Under the pieces are notes generated by a model. That model saw only the letters and a list, made by a program, of their open reading frames with translations. It had not been told where the DNA came from and did no database searches. From assembly GCA_035772735.1 (NCBI GenBank), contig JASDFA010000010.1, forward strand, positions 28,521,501 through 28,585,500: a stretch of 64,000 nucleotides of DNA, written 5' to 3'. Below, piece after piece: positions 54,630 through 64,000 of this stretch. Position 1 is the first letter of the stretch. Each line of letters starts with the position of its first letter. This DNA comes from Datura wrightii (taxonomy: Eukaryota > Streptophyta > Magnoliopsida > Solanales > Solanaceae). A program made the translations under genes and the position numbers.

Positions 54630-57206
54630 TGTTATACCCCGTAGAATTCTCGGCACTTAGATGACCTATTCGCACATTGGTTAAGCATATTTGAAGGCCA
54701 TACGTGCTAGGGAAAGGCCCGGGAAAAAGATCGGATGAGAAATCCATCGAACCATCGCGGGAGGAGCCGAGGCAGAGCCCCTCCGCGATGGCAGCATGTC
54801 ACGGAGGTGAGGCCTCCATGATGGCTCCGTGACACGTTGCCCTTGTCCAGACCCAAGTATATAAAGCCCCCACTTCGGTTGGAAATCATTTAACACTTAG
54901 TAAAATTTCCAGAAACGCTGTGAACAGAGGGAAGACGAAGAAAATTAAATATTTTCATCCGATTACACTGCCAAACGCTGCCCAAACCCAAATTAATCCT
55001 AGATACCAAGGTATTTAGCAGCAGAGAGCATTTCTACGGAGTTAGTTTCGCGAAATACGGCCGACGAATCGGCGAGCCGCCGAACTAAAGTAAGTAGAAT
55101 TGCTCTAAATTAATGTCTATGTGTTCCTAGCTGAGAAGTAAATAATTCTCCCTTCTGGGCCGCTGAAAAATAGCGAGTTTTTGACCGTCTTTCGATAAGC
55201 CTAAGTTTAGGCTATAAATTAAATCGAAAGTAACGTCGCTCTTTACAATAACGTTGTATTTAGTATTGATTGACGTATTTATGAATGCAGTTGGGAGAAA
55301 ATAGTAGAAGTACCGGCCGAGCCTCGTCCGACGGACGAATATTCAAAGATAAGGTATGTAAAGATAAGTTTCCTCATCAAGTTAAGTAGCATTGAAGCAG
55401 TATAGTAATTTACAGACCAGTAGAATGTTCGGAAATCGATTATTGTGTTATTATGAATATGGGTGTAATATGAGCAGTTTTGGGTTGTAACGTGTACGAT
55501 ACCTATCCGTATGATATAGATTCGGACGTAAGTGGTTAAGGTTGCCCAGTATATTCAGTATGTGATGTAATATGCCATGTTAAGATATTGTTGTGTTTAG
55601 CTGAAACCTCGCAAGGTAGTACAGTATCAGTAAGCATTCCCGATATAGAATAGTAACTGTATATGGTTTAGAAAGCATGTTAGAAATAGGAAATTATGTT
55701 AACACAGAAACTTAGTAAACAATATAGCTTTCAGTAGAAACACTTCCTTGTATAACTTTTACCCCAGTACAGTTTGACAGGAGGCTATATTTATATTTAT
55801 ACTTACCTGTCTCAGCATGTATCAGACACTTACAGATTACTATTATTAGCTCAGTATGTGATTAATATGATACCTTACACCTGTTAGTCTTAGCTTATGA
55901 GATACACAGACAGCATGACTAGTTGAGACCGTTGTATTGATTGGGGTTGGATTACCTAGCATCCCTGACCGCCCAGGGTTAATAGCTGTATCGACTCATC
56001 CGCCAGAGGACGAGGATACGTCACTCTACGGAGTGATATGCCGTCCCGCAAGGGGACGAAGATGGGATGCCAGTTTCCCCATATTGTGCCTTGGTCGGCC
56101 CTTATACACCCCCGTCGAGCGGGTACGCCCGGGGTGTTGATTTAGAGTCCTTCGGACTCAGATACAGTTATAGTCATGGGCTCAGCGAGCCCAAGTGCAT
56201 ACCCAGGGACCGGCAGGATGCTTACAGCCATTATAGGAGATGGGATGACCGGGGTAGGGGCATAGATTCTGTGTTGATTGTACCTCCCGGCTTATGGGGG
56301 CCGGGTAAGGTTTGTGTGTGCTATGTTATGTTATGTATGCTATGCTATGTTGTATTAGACGCGAGTGGGTTGGTAGTAGAATGATACGCCTCCAGGTATG
56401 ATTCCTACTTCCTTCGGTATCAGTAAGAACAGGTACGATCTACTTCATCAGACAGTTAAGTTATTCCTCCTACTTCTGCTTCATCGGTCATATTATTGCT
56501 TTCAGATGTTGTTTTCAGTTATATTATTTCAGTTGCTTTACATACTCAGTACCAGTGGTACTGACGCCCAGTGGGGCGCTGCATTACTTGCCTGCAGGTA
56601 CTCATAGACGAGCAGGCGATTCTACGTGACTCCCTGTCAGCAGTTAAGTATTCAACTCCAGTCATCCGGAGGCTGAATTTCAGAGGTGTAGTTTAGTTTC
56701 TTTTGTTGTATATAGTACGGGTAGGTCGGGGCCCTGTCCCGGCCAGTTCTATTACTATTCCTAGAGGCTTGCAGTCTGTATGTATTCCCTGTGGTCAGAT
56801 GAGCCGGTCGTGTGGGGCCGTGCAGTTGTATAGTTGCCTTTACTCTTTCTTTCTTTGTAATGGCCGTGTGGGGCAATAGTTTGCCAGTAGTGGTGACCTT
56901 GCCGGTCACGTAGCTTTTCAGTATGCTATGTTTGAGTTATAGATAACTAGACAGCATGGTGGCCTTATCGGCCCGCATAGGTTCCCCTGAATTGAGGTGT
57001 TTCTGGTCAGCTGTTAATTGCAGGTACAGGAGGCTATAGGCCAATGGGCCGGAGGCTGTGTTTACAGCCGTTATATAGCCCTTTGTTTCCAGAAATGTGA
57101 GTTAGAGCCAGCCAGGCACCAGATGTGCCCAGGCTTAACAGTCCAGCAGGTCAGGTCCTAGTAGGGCACCAGGTGCCAGTCATACCCCCCAAGGCGGGAT
57201 GTGACA
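54630..57206 (+). repeat. E6 3' LTR (2577 bp)
   Basis: Same length as the 5' copy, with about 54 substitutions, mostly transitions. Ends 'gcgggatgtgaca', followed by the duplication cagat. Confidence 0.93.
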
Positions 57207-57966
57207 CAGATTTTCTTTCAATCATCTTGTAAGTATTCTATTATGCATTTGTCTATGAATACTAATCATAATTTTACAATCATGAGAGGCTAAAAACCTC
57301 CACAACTAGGGTTGTGGGAACCATGATGGATTAACGAACTAGGGTTACATAAACTAATTTGAAACCAATGCTAAATGATTGTATTATATTCCTTTCATCT
57401 TTAATGTTTATTAATGATGCATAGAGTTAGGACTTTCCTGAACACTTTACTTTTTTGAACCTAGAGAAGTAGAGATTAGGAAAAGAGAATTACAACAAAG
57501 CCTTGATTTTTATGATCATTGTACAACATAAGCTGCGATCGCAGGATAGTTAATTTGTAACTAATTGATAACGATTAAATTGAAATCGCTCATGAGACCT
57601 AACCCGATGATTGAGTATAGACATCCAATAGGGATGCACCAGTTATTTGGATGAACCCTAGTTATCAGTTCTACAAGTAAGCATTAGATAGATCACGAGT
57701 TTAAACTCGAAGTACATATGAACCCTTGATGAACACTTACTCTAGTTAATTGCAAATCTCGATAAACAACAACTAGTTTTCACTCTTGTTTTACCACTAC
57801 TTTCTATAAACCCCCCAATTTGCAGATAACATACTTAAAAGCTTAAACACCTGCATTAGTCTAGTTCTTGCCATATTCCCTATGGGTTTGACCTCAACCT
57901 TAGTTGGGTTCTTTATTGACAACATCCACTTCATACTTTTCAGGAGTGTGGGTATGAGCGTTATCA
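57207..57966 (+). repeat. N3 5' LTR, right part
   Basis: It begins with the duplicated cagat and ends 'gggtatgagcgttatca'. Text such as 'attccctatgggtttgacct' near the end is the U5 word shared with the LTRs at 20930 and 29298. Joined to 46906-47810 the LTR is about 1.66 kb. Confidence 0.75.
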
Positions 57967-57971
57967 AAAAG

Positions 57972-57990
57972 TGGCATTGATGCCGGGTAA
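57972..57990 (+). other. N3 primer-binding site, diverged (tRNA-Asp)
   Basis: 'tggcattgatgccgggtaa' aligns with TGGCGCCGTTGCCGGGGA and follows the LTR end by five bases. Confidence 0.7.
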
Positions 57991-58091
57991 TACGGCTAAG
58001 ATTAGATTAGTTTCTTATGTTTAACTTTTTGTTGTTATTTCCATATTTACGTTTTCTTTTTTTTTTACGCCCGCGGGTTTTCTTTTGGTAA

Positions 58092-59900
58092 ATGCCAAGT
58101 ACTCGACAGAGCGGAACCCCCCTGATTCCTTTGGATCCTGATATAGAAAGAACACTGTGAAGAATGGAGAACCAAGAGCAAACAGATGCCCGCCTTGCTG
58201 AAGAAGTTAGGCAAGCCGAGCTCGCTCGGCAAGCTGCAGTTCAAGAAGCCGAGGATGCTTGGGATGAAGTTGTGAACGCTGGCCGCCATAGAAGGGGCAA
58301 TAGAGGCCAGAGATATGCCCCTCAGTTCTTTGATGAGCGTGACTTGGAGATTGAAGAAGTCGGGTAAACTAGAGCTATCGTACCACCAACTTTGTTTGTT
58401 GGGGAAAAGTTTGACATCACTGCCACCATGATATAGTTGTTGAATATGAAAGGGGTGTTTAGTAGTCATGCAGCGATGATGCCAACCTGCACTTAATGAA
58501 CTTTGTAGATATATGCAACGTGTATAGGTTGCCCGGTGTCAGTCAGGATGCTATAAGACAGAGACTCTTCCCCTTCTCACTTTCTGGAGAGGCCACTTTA
58601 TGGTTATCAGAGTTTCCCAACAACATTACCAACTGGAGGGATCTCAAATAGGCTTTCTTGAAAGGTTCTTCCCACCCTCCAAGATGCTACAACTTAAGGA
58701 TGAGATTTACAATTTTTGTCAATTGAAAATGGAGGCACTTCATGAATCCTAGTTGAGATTTAAAAAGATGTTGACCAAGTGCCCAAACTACAAAATTCCC
58801 GATGACAGATTATTAGAGATATTTTACAGGTCCTTGAACAATAGCACAAAAGTTGTCGCCGATACTATGGCGAGAGGACTACCAATGAGTCACTCGTGGG
58901 AGCAAGCTATCATTACTCTTCACAGAGTGACTAAGACTAACATGGCCTAGAAAATTAGAGAAGTAGAAATAGTTATGGGTACATATGTTGTTGGTATGAA
59001 TGCAGACCAACAAAAGAAGGGGGAGGAGCATGATCAGGAATCGGCCCACATGCATATATCATTACACTTGCCCACGAAGCATGCACGCTGGGCCATAAAG
59101 GTAAATGCAGTGGGATCTCAGGGATAGGAATTGGGACCTGAGTAGTTAGATTCTGTGGAGGAGTCAAACTTGTTGGACAACCAAGTGGTAGGTTTTTGGG
59201 CCAACGCCTAAGGATCTAGGCAAGCCACTTGGCGCCAAGGTTCCAAAAATCAAGGTAGTAACCAATATCAGGACAACTACAACCGTAATGGGTACAAGGA
59301 TAGGATCCGAGGTTTTGAGACGGAGAACGGAGAAGGAATGATGGTTACTGCAAGGACCAGACCAGATTGTATGTGCCTCCTAATTCACGTGATGGCGAGG
59401 CTAGAACCTCAAAATTGGAGGGCATGATGGCTGAGACGCTCAAGAAGGTGAGGTCCACTGTAAAGAAGCTGAAAGACATTCGTGGCGATATATATGTCAT
59501 GGGATAGAAAGTTGAGTCTCATGCCATAGCCATCAAGAAAATAGAGCAACATTTGGGTCATCTATCGGCATCCCTGAACACCAGGAAAAAGGGAACACTA
59601 CCTAGAAACACAATGCAAAATCCAATGAATGATAGTCACTATATGGGTGTGATGATTAGGAGTGGAAAGACCACAGTTGATCCCCTTGTATCGATTGTGG
59701 TTGAAATGCAAAGGAAGAAAGAGATCGTGATTGATGATGATGAGGTTGTTGAGAAAGAGCTTAAGGATGAGGCTGAGTTGACTGAGGCTCAAATTGGTGA
59801 AAAGGAGTATGAAGCTGTAAAAGGTAAGAAACAAGGAGCCACGTAGATATATAATGCTATGCACGACTGCTGCCACCATTCCCTCAAAGAATGAAGAAGA
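58092..59900 (+). pseudogene. gag: N3 gag, decayed
   Basis: It starts MPSTRQSGTPLIPLD, then a charged region (RLAEEVRQAELARQA). The capsid core reads RLPGVSQDAIRQRLFPFSL, EATLWLSEFPNNITNW and KMLTKCPNYKIPDDRLLEIF. The later 97-codon frame at 59553-59846 has MGVMIRSGKTTVDP and an acidic stretch like the N1 pre-protease linker. Several stops and frame changes. Same family as N1 Gag but clearly different in sequence. Confidence 0.82.
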
Positions 59901-60079
59901 ATTCGGAATATGGTATGTTTTAAGAAATTTCTTTCCAAGCTTAAGCAATTATCTATAAACATACCATTGGTTGAGGAATTGGAGCAGATGCCTGGATACA
60001 CCAAAAATTTTTGAAGGACCTTGTTACCAAGAAGAGGTATGTGAGCTATGAGCTAGTGCGTAACTTGCATCATTATAGT

Positions 60080-60495
60080 GCCATAGCCTCATAGGTCCTT
60101 TCCCAAAAAAAGGAGGATCTAGGTGCCTTCACCATTCTATGTACTATCGGTGACGTTGAGTTTGTAATGGTACTCCGTAACTTGGGACAAAGCATCAAGC
60201 TGATGCCATTAGCGGTGTTCAAGCAGCTGGGCTTGGAAGGCCCCACACCGACTACTATGCAGCTATTGATGGCCGACCATAATGTGAAGAAGCTTGTGGG
60301 GATCTTGTTTGATGTGATTGTCAAGGTGGATAGATTCATATTTCTAGCGGACTTTGTGATCGTAGATTGCGAGGTTGACTTTGAGGTCCCTATCATTTTG
60401 GGGCGTCTATTCCTTGCCACTTGGAAGGCTTAAATAGATGTTGAGGCTGGCCAACTGAAATTCAGGCTTAATAAAGAGGAGGTATCAGCAATCAA
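60080..60495 (+). pseudogene. N3 aspartic protease domain, active site altered
   Basis: The active-site block reads LRNLGQSIKLMPLAVFKQLG; Asp of the DLG motif is Asn, and the next Ala is Gln. The second block reads ADFVIVDCEVDFEVPIILG and RLFLATWKA, then a TAA, then IDVEAGQLKFRLN. This copy should be inactive. The tandem double hairpin follows after about 75 bases. Confidence 0.85.
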
Positions 60496-60574
60496 CCCAA
60501 TGAGTTTAGGGTGGTCTCAGCAATCGAGGATGATTTTGAGTTTCTTGACAAAGTTTGAGTTGTCAAGAGACTTG

Positions 60575-60622
60575 CGTTGTGCCGCAACTTTAAATCAGGC
60601 ACTTCTTGGGAGGCAACCCAAG
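60575..60622 (+). other. N3 double-hairpin motif, copy 1
   Basis: Hairpin 1 has arms gttg and caac around tgccg (60576-60588), so a C-G pair of N1 is T-A here; hairpin 2 is the perfect cttggg-aggcaa-cccaag (60605-60622). Confidence 0.78.
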
Positions 60623-60659
60623 AGGTGGTTTGGTGAATTCGGAGTAACTGAAACACTTG

Positions 60660-60707
60660 CGTCATGCCGCGATGTTAAATTAAGCACTTCTTGGGAGGCA
60701 ACCCAAG
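60660..60707 (+). other. N3 double-hairpin motif, copy 2
   Basis: Hairpin 1 is cgtca-tgccg-cgatg (one G-T pair and one mismatch); hairpin 2 at 60690-60707 is the same as copy 1. The two copies start 85 bases apart. Confidence 0.75.
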
Positions 60708-60719
60708 TCTATTGACTTA

Positions 60720-61380
60720 TATGTGCTCAGTGTGTAGGTGAAACAAAAATAGGGTGCAAAAAAATTTCGGTTCAGACTTGTACTACGAGCCTCAATACAT
60801 CTCGTAAGAGCATTGTATGGGTCGTAGTATGAGTCGTGGTGAGAAGTAAAGATATGTCCTAGTGCATGACTTTATGATATGGTTGGTCGTATGACTTGTA
60901 ACTCCATTGTACAGGTCGTAGTACACACTATAAGTGTGAACTATGCAAAGGATGTATCTCTAGTCAAGGTGACTTACGAGTCATGATAGGGTTAGTACAT
61001 CTACGGTAGGAGTCGTATGATATGCTCGTAGGTCCATATGTAAGGTTACTTAAACTTCTATTACAAGTCCTACGGACAAGTAGTAGGTCCAACCTTCGAC
61101 TTTTGGTTTGAGTCATGATGGGCCAAAATCTATAAATCAACCCGAATCGACCCAAATTCTAAAAATTCGCCCTAACATAACTAAAATACAAATTTTTGAA
61201 CTCTTCTCCCATGCAAACATACCTTGAACTCTGACTACCTCCCACGAATCCCTCACACTCATAACATAAGAAAAATCATCATAAATCTTGGATTTGTGCA
61301 TGATTAACAATGCATAAGTCGAATTCCTACCCTAATCACTGACTCACGCGTGAAGTTCAACACGATTTTGCAAAAATCAA
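60720..61380 (+). promoter_or_regulatory. N3 candidate internal promoter and leader
   Basis: Repeated palindromic words (gggtcgtagtatgagtcgt, tacgagtcatg) at 60775-61095 resemble those of the N3 LTR (47070-47560). A CA-rich leader follows and ends at a splice donor, caa|gtaagtagtt, at 61381. The order equals N1 and N2. ORF2 itself is missing because N4 starts at 61861. Confidence 0.5.
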
Positions 61381-61845
61381 GTAAGTAGTTATTTTTTGAG
61401 ATGAGTAAAAGACCTTCATGCATATATGAACTTGTTTATCAACTTTGATTACTCAAAATTCATGAAAATAGATGAGGAAAGTGATCAGAAACTTACAATG
61501 TGACTATGTTAACTTGGTAGATATTCAAACAAGCTTAGAATTCGAGCATAAATTAGAAATAAATTGAGTTACGGGTTGTGAACCATAAGGGGAGAACTGG
61601 GTAGCTATAAGAGTGTGAAAAATGCTTGCCTAGACTGGGGAATTCTAAGTACCCAACACATAATTGAACTTTACCTGCACAAGTGACAAAAAAAAGGCAA
61701 GGAAAAGCTTCACAAGCCTTCCTACGATTTGTGCTATGACTCGTAGGATGGCTCGTTGGGACTGTCCCATACCAAATGTATTTAAAGTAATTTGTATGGA
61801 ACCTAGTATGGCCTGCAGTACCTTAATGTTGAGACTGCGCAGTAG
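61381..61845 (+). other. N3 truncated intron and unassigned sequence
   Basis: The presumed intron continues to about 61640. From 61650 to 61845 there is a further palindrome-bearing piece (cctacgatttgtgctatg, gactcgtaggatgg) whose origin I cannot settle. No gene is present. Confidence 0.35.
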
Positions 61846-61860
61846 CGGCGCCAAAAAACT
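61846..61860 (-). other. Primer-site-like sequence beside the N4 LTR
   Basis: On the minus strand the LTR end is followed by 'agttttttggcgccg' and then 'ctactgcgca', compared with 'agtttttggcgccg' and 'ttgccgggga' after the N1 5' LTR. Eight bases of the tRNA-Asp site are exact; over 18 bases 13 match. Confidence 0.5.
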
Positions 61861-63374
61861 TGTTGATGACTGCCTGAGCGCACACGCAAGTGTACGCGGT
61901 CTTACAAGTAATAGAGTGGCCCTTTTTAAGAGCCGGATGTCAAACCCACTGGGACTGGACAAATTCAGCTAATTATCAAGTTCAAGTGTGATATTAACTT
62001 ACACAAGTGTTGATTTAGACTTTTTTGATAAAGTTCAATTAAGTCTAGGGGTGATCATCGAAACACTCTGAAAACATTGAAGAAGCAACTAGGGCTAATG
62101 TTCGATAATCATGCGATACCACGCTTTGTAATAGTTAAGTATGGAATGATCAATTGTCGTCTCACATAATTACAATTTCATGTTCATGGTCTTTCGAACC
62201 TCTAAACAAGATAAACTAGCCTCACAACTACATCGTTGAGCAGGGATGTGAAATTCTAGTTCGTGGGCAATTCAATTACGTGGATGTGGTTTACGGGGTT
62301 TATACTCTTGATTAGGGACTTTCGTAGCTCAAATCATTTAACTCAACTTAGTTTCACAACTACTTCTACGAGTGGTGATGTGATAATTCTAAGTTGGTGT
62401 CTAACTCATCCCGTTTTAGTAACGAAACAAGGCAAATTAGCTATAATTTCTTATCCTAACCGCAAATTATATTGTAAGATACGAACTTGCTCCCTGCATT
62501 CTTTTGTTCTTGCCTAGGTTTATTTTCTCAAGCTTTAACCTAGGTGTAACGTGTGTGTTTTCATGGTTATCAATCATAAAAACAACCATAATTAAGAACA
62601 TAAGACAAAACAACAATCAATAACTTAAAACCAAAACAAATTCACATAATCGCAATCATACCTTGTGGATTCAACCCTAGAGGACAGGTTCTAGCCACTC
62701 ATGTTCGTATAATTACAAGAAAACTTAATTAAAGTATCATACTTACAAAAATTAGTAGAAGAGAAGATGAAATTGATGAACCCTAGGTGAGTTCTCCCAC
62801 TTCTCCCTTCACTCCTTAGCAGTTTTTCAAAAATAAATCGTGACAAAATGTTTCTAGGAGCTAAGGGACCTATTTATAGTAAATGAGAGGTGTATAAAAT
62901 TATGCCCGACATGAAATAGCTCCGTGTCACGGAGGTTATCGCGCCAATTTGCCTTCATGACGCGGACGTAACGCGCAGGCATGTTGGAAAACCCATAAAA
63001 CCGTCGCCAGGCAGAAGCTGACCGCGTGGGCCACGTGTCACGCTACTTGTGCAGCACGTTTGAGGGCGTGTCACGGCCCTTGTCGCACAGCCTGCCTGCC
63101 GTGGCACGTTGCCAACACGCGGGTGGGCTGTTACGAGCATCCTCCTTTTCCGACGTTCGCGTTTTACTTCCGATTCCATGCATCTACTTCACCAACTCAT
63201 GGATTAGTTCCTCAAATTCATTTTAAACCTACAATAACAAGAACTAATCGTGTTCGTTACTATATATATTAACATTTACATAGAATTACATGAGAATGTA
63301 TATAATTAAGGCAATAAACAAGACAAAACTAAGTTATAAAGCATCACTCGGGCATGCTATTTTGCCCAAGATCA
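61861..63374 (-). repeat. N4 LTR (about 1.51 kb, minus strand)
   Basis: On the minus strand it starts 'tgatcttgggcaaaatagc' at 63374, like N1, and ends at 61861. U3 carries the palindrome ctccgtg-a-cacggag (62920-62934) and related words up to 63120; TATAAATA is at 62871-62878. The palindromes lie upstream of the TATA box, as in N1 and E6. Confidence 0.82.
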
Positions 63375-63391
63375 CCTACCCCACACTTAAA
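63375..63391 (-). other. N4 polypurine tract
   Basis: Minus strand 'tttaagtgtggggtagg' directly before the LTR start, after 'ttcgaggacaaacaaggc'. Confidence 0.82.
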
Positions 63392-64000
63392 GCCTTGTTT
63401 GTCCTCGAACAACCCTTTTACATCACATGTAAATGAATACTAACACATAACTAATTTAGAAAGACAATTCAAGCTACGGCTACAATGATTGGTTAAGATA
63501 GCAAGTTATAAACATAGAGCATGCCCGATTTAATCATTTAAATGATATACAACTTTGTTAAGACTTCTTAACCTCAAGAATCGACTCTCAATCTTAGCAA
63601 ACTCGTGCAAATCAACCAATCAGAAAATCCGACATGAATGTTATCTCTCATTAAACATGTGCCCTCACAACAAGTGAGTTACCCATTTTTACTCACAAAT
63701 TTTCAAATCACAACATGTATGGGTATATGAATAAAATTACGCTCACTCTCTCAAGGAATTCACATGCATCATGTAGTGACCCATAAGCTTGCCCTTAGTG
63801 TTTTACTCCACTAATTTAAGGATGTATGAACAAAAGATCAAGTAGGACTTAATGGGTTGTAATGTAAGCTAAGGGACGGGTAGGTAATATTATGGATAAT
63901 AACAGTGGCTATCTTTCCCAAGCGCTTTTAATAACTTCAACCTTCATTAAGGACATCTCTTTACTTACTTCCTCCTCATTCCTTTCACTCTTGAATTTTC
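63392..64000 (-). other. N4 3' noncoding region, runs off the window
   Basis: The minus strand is collinear with 42000-42568 of N1 (shared 'caacccattaa', 'gtcctacttgat' and a gggcaagc word). No gene is present in this piece; ORF2 would be expected beyond the right edge. Confidence 0.7.

Larger units (their letters stand above)
47811..57206 (+). mobile_element. E6: complete Tekay-type chromovirus (9.4 kb) inside N3
   Basis: Two LTRs of 2577 bases each, a perfect tRNA-Met primer site, a decayed gag-to-RNase H region, a nearly intact integrase with chromodomain, and a polypurine tract. It is flanked by cagat at 47806-47810 and 57207-57211. By my count the LTRs differ at about 54 positions (about 2 percent) without indels. 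The insertion is young but gag and RT are scrambled, so this copy moved with borrowed proteins. Confidence 0.92.

Noticed and set aside
1..64000. Host protein-coding genes, rRNA arrays, CRISPR or satellite arrays
   Set aside because: All coding-like text belongs to gag, protease, RT, RNase H, integrase, chromodomain or ORF2. No long tandem array or other gene family was recognisable on either strand.

Overview
The window is repeat-dense plant nuclear DNA. I found no host gene, rRNA, tRNA or CRISPR. Everything I can identify is Ty3/gypsy LTR retrotransposon sequence, nested, truncated or decayed. Primer-binding sites (PBS) matching plant initiator tRNA-Met and tRNA-Asp, pol genes with chromodomains, and very long LTRs point to a large-genome eudicot. 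Solanaceae is my best guess by general resemblance, and I cannot prove it here.

Two lineages are present. (1) Chromovirus/Tekay-type elements, called E below, have a tRNA-Met PBS (TGGTATCAGAGC), LTRs of 2.1-2.6 kb starting TGTAA/TGTTATAC, and gag-PR-RT-RH-IN-chromodomain. (2) Athila/Tat-type elements, called N below, have a tRNA-Asp PBS (TGGCGCCGTTGCCGGGGA), LTRs of 1.4-1.7 kb, and a 'TTTAAGTGTGGGGT' polypurine tract. The N copies show gag, protease and a second, plant-specific ORF (ORF2), but no RT, RNase H or integrase, so they look non-autonomous.

Layout: E1 (+, 1-8013), E2 (-, 8014-13737), an N-type LTR remnant (13738-14264), E3 (+ LTR and gag, 14265-17549), LTR scraps (17550-18245), E4 gag (18246-19320), an N-type LTR (19479-21016), N2 (-, 21017-25905), an LTR scrap (about 26490-27445), AT-rich sequence, N5 (+, about 28840-32695), LTR scraps (32696-33521), then one Tekay-type LTR (33522-45755) split by the complete element N1 (34147-44025, TSD catgc). 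An ORF2 relic (N6, 45788-46893) follows. N3 (+, 46906-61860) is split by the complete Tekay element E6 (47811-57206, TSD cagat). N4 (-, 61861-64000) runs off the right edge.

Three linked observations are the most interesting part. First, a two-hairpin motif with compensatory base changes lies just after the protease in N1, N2 (two copies) and N3 (two copies), and at the equivalent place in N5. Second, in N1, N2 and N3 it is followed by a promoter-like stretch that repeats the palindromes of LTR U3 regions, then a leader with a consensus splice donor. In N1 and N2 a roughly 0.7-kb intron ends a few bases before the ORF2 start codon. Third, these U3 palindromes are nearly the same in the tRNA-Met element E6 and the tRNA-Asp element N1, although the rest of the elements are unrelated.
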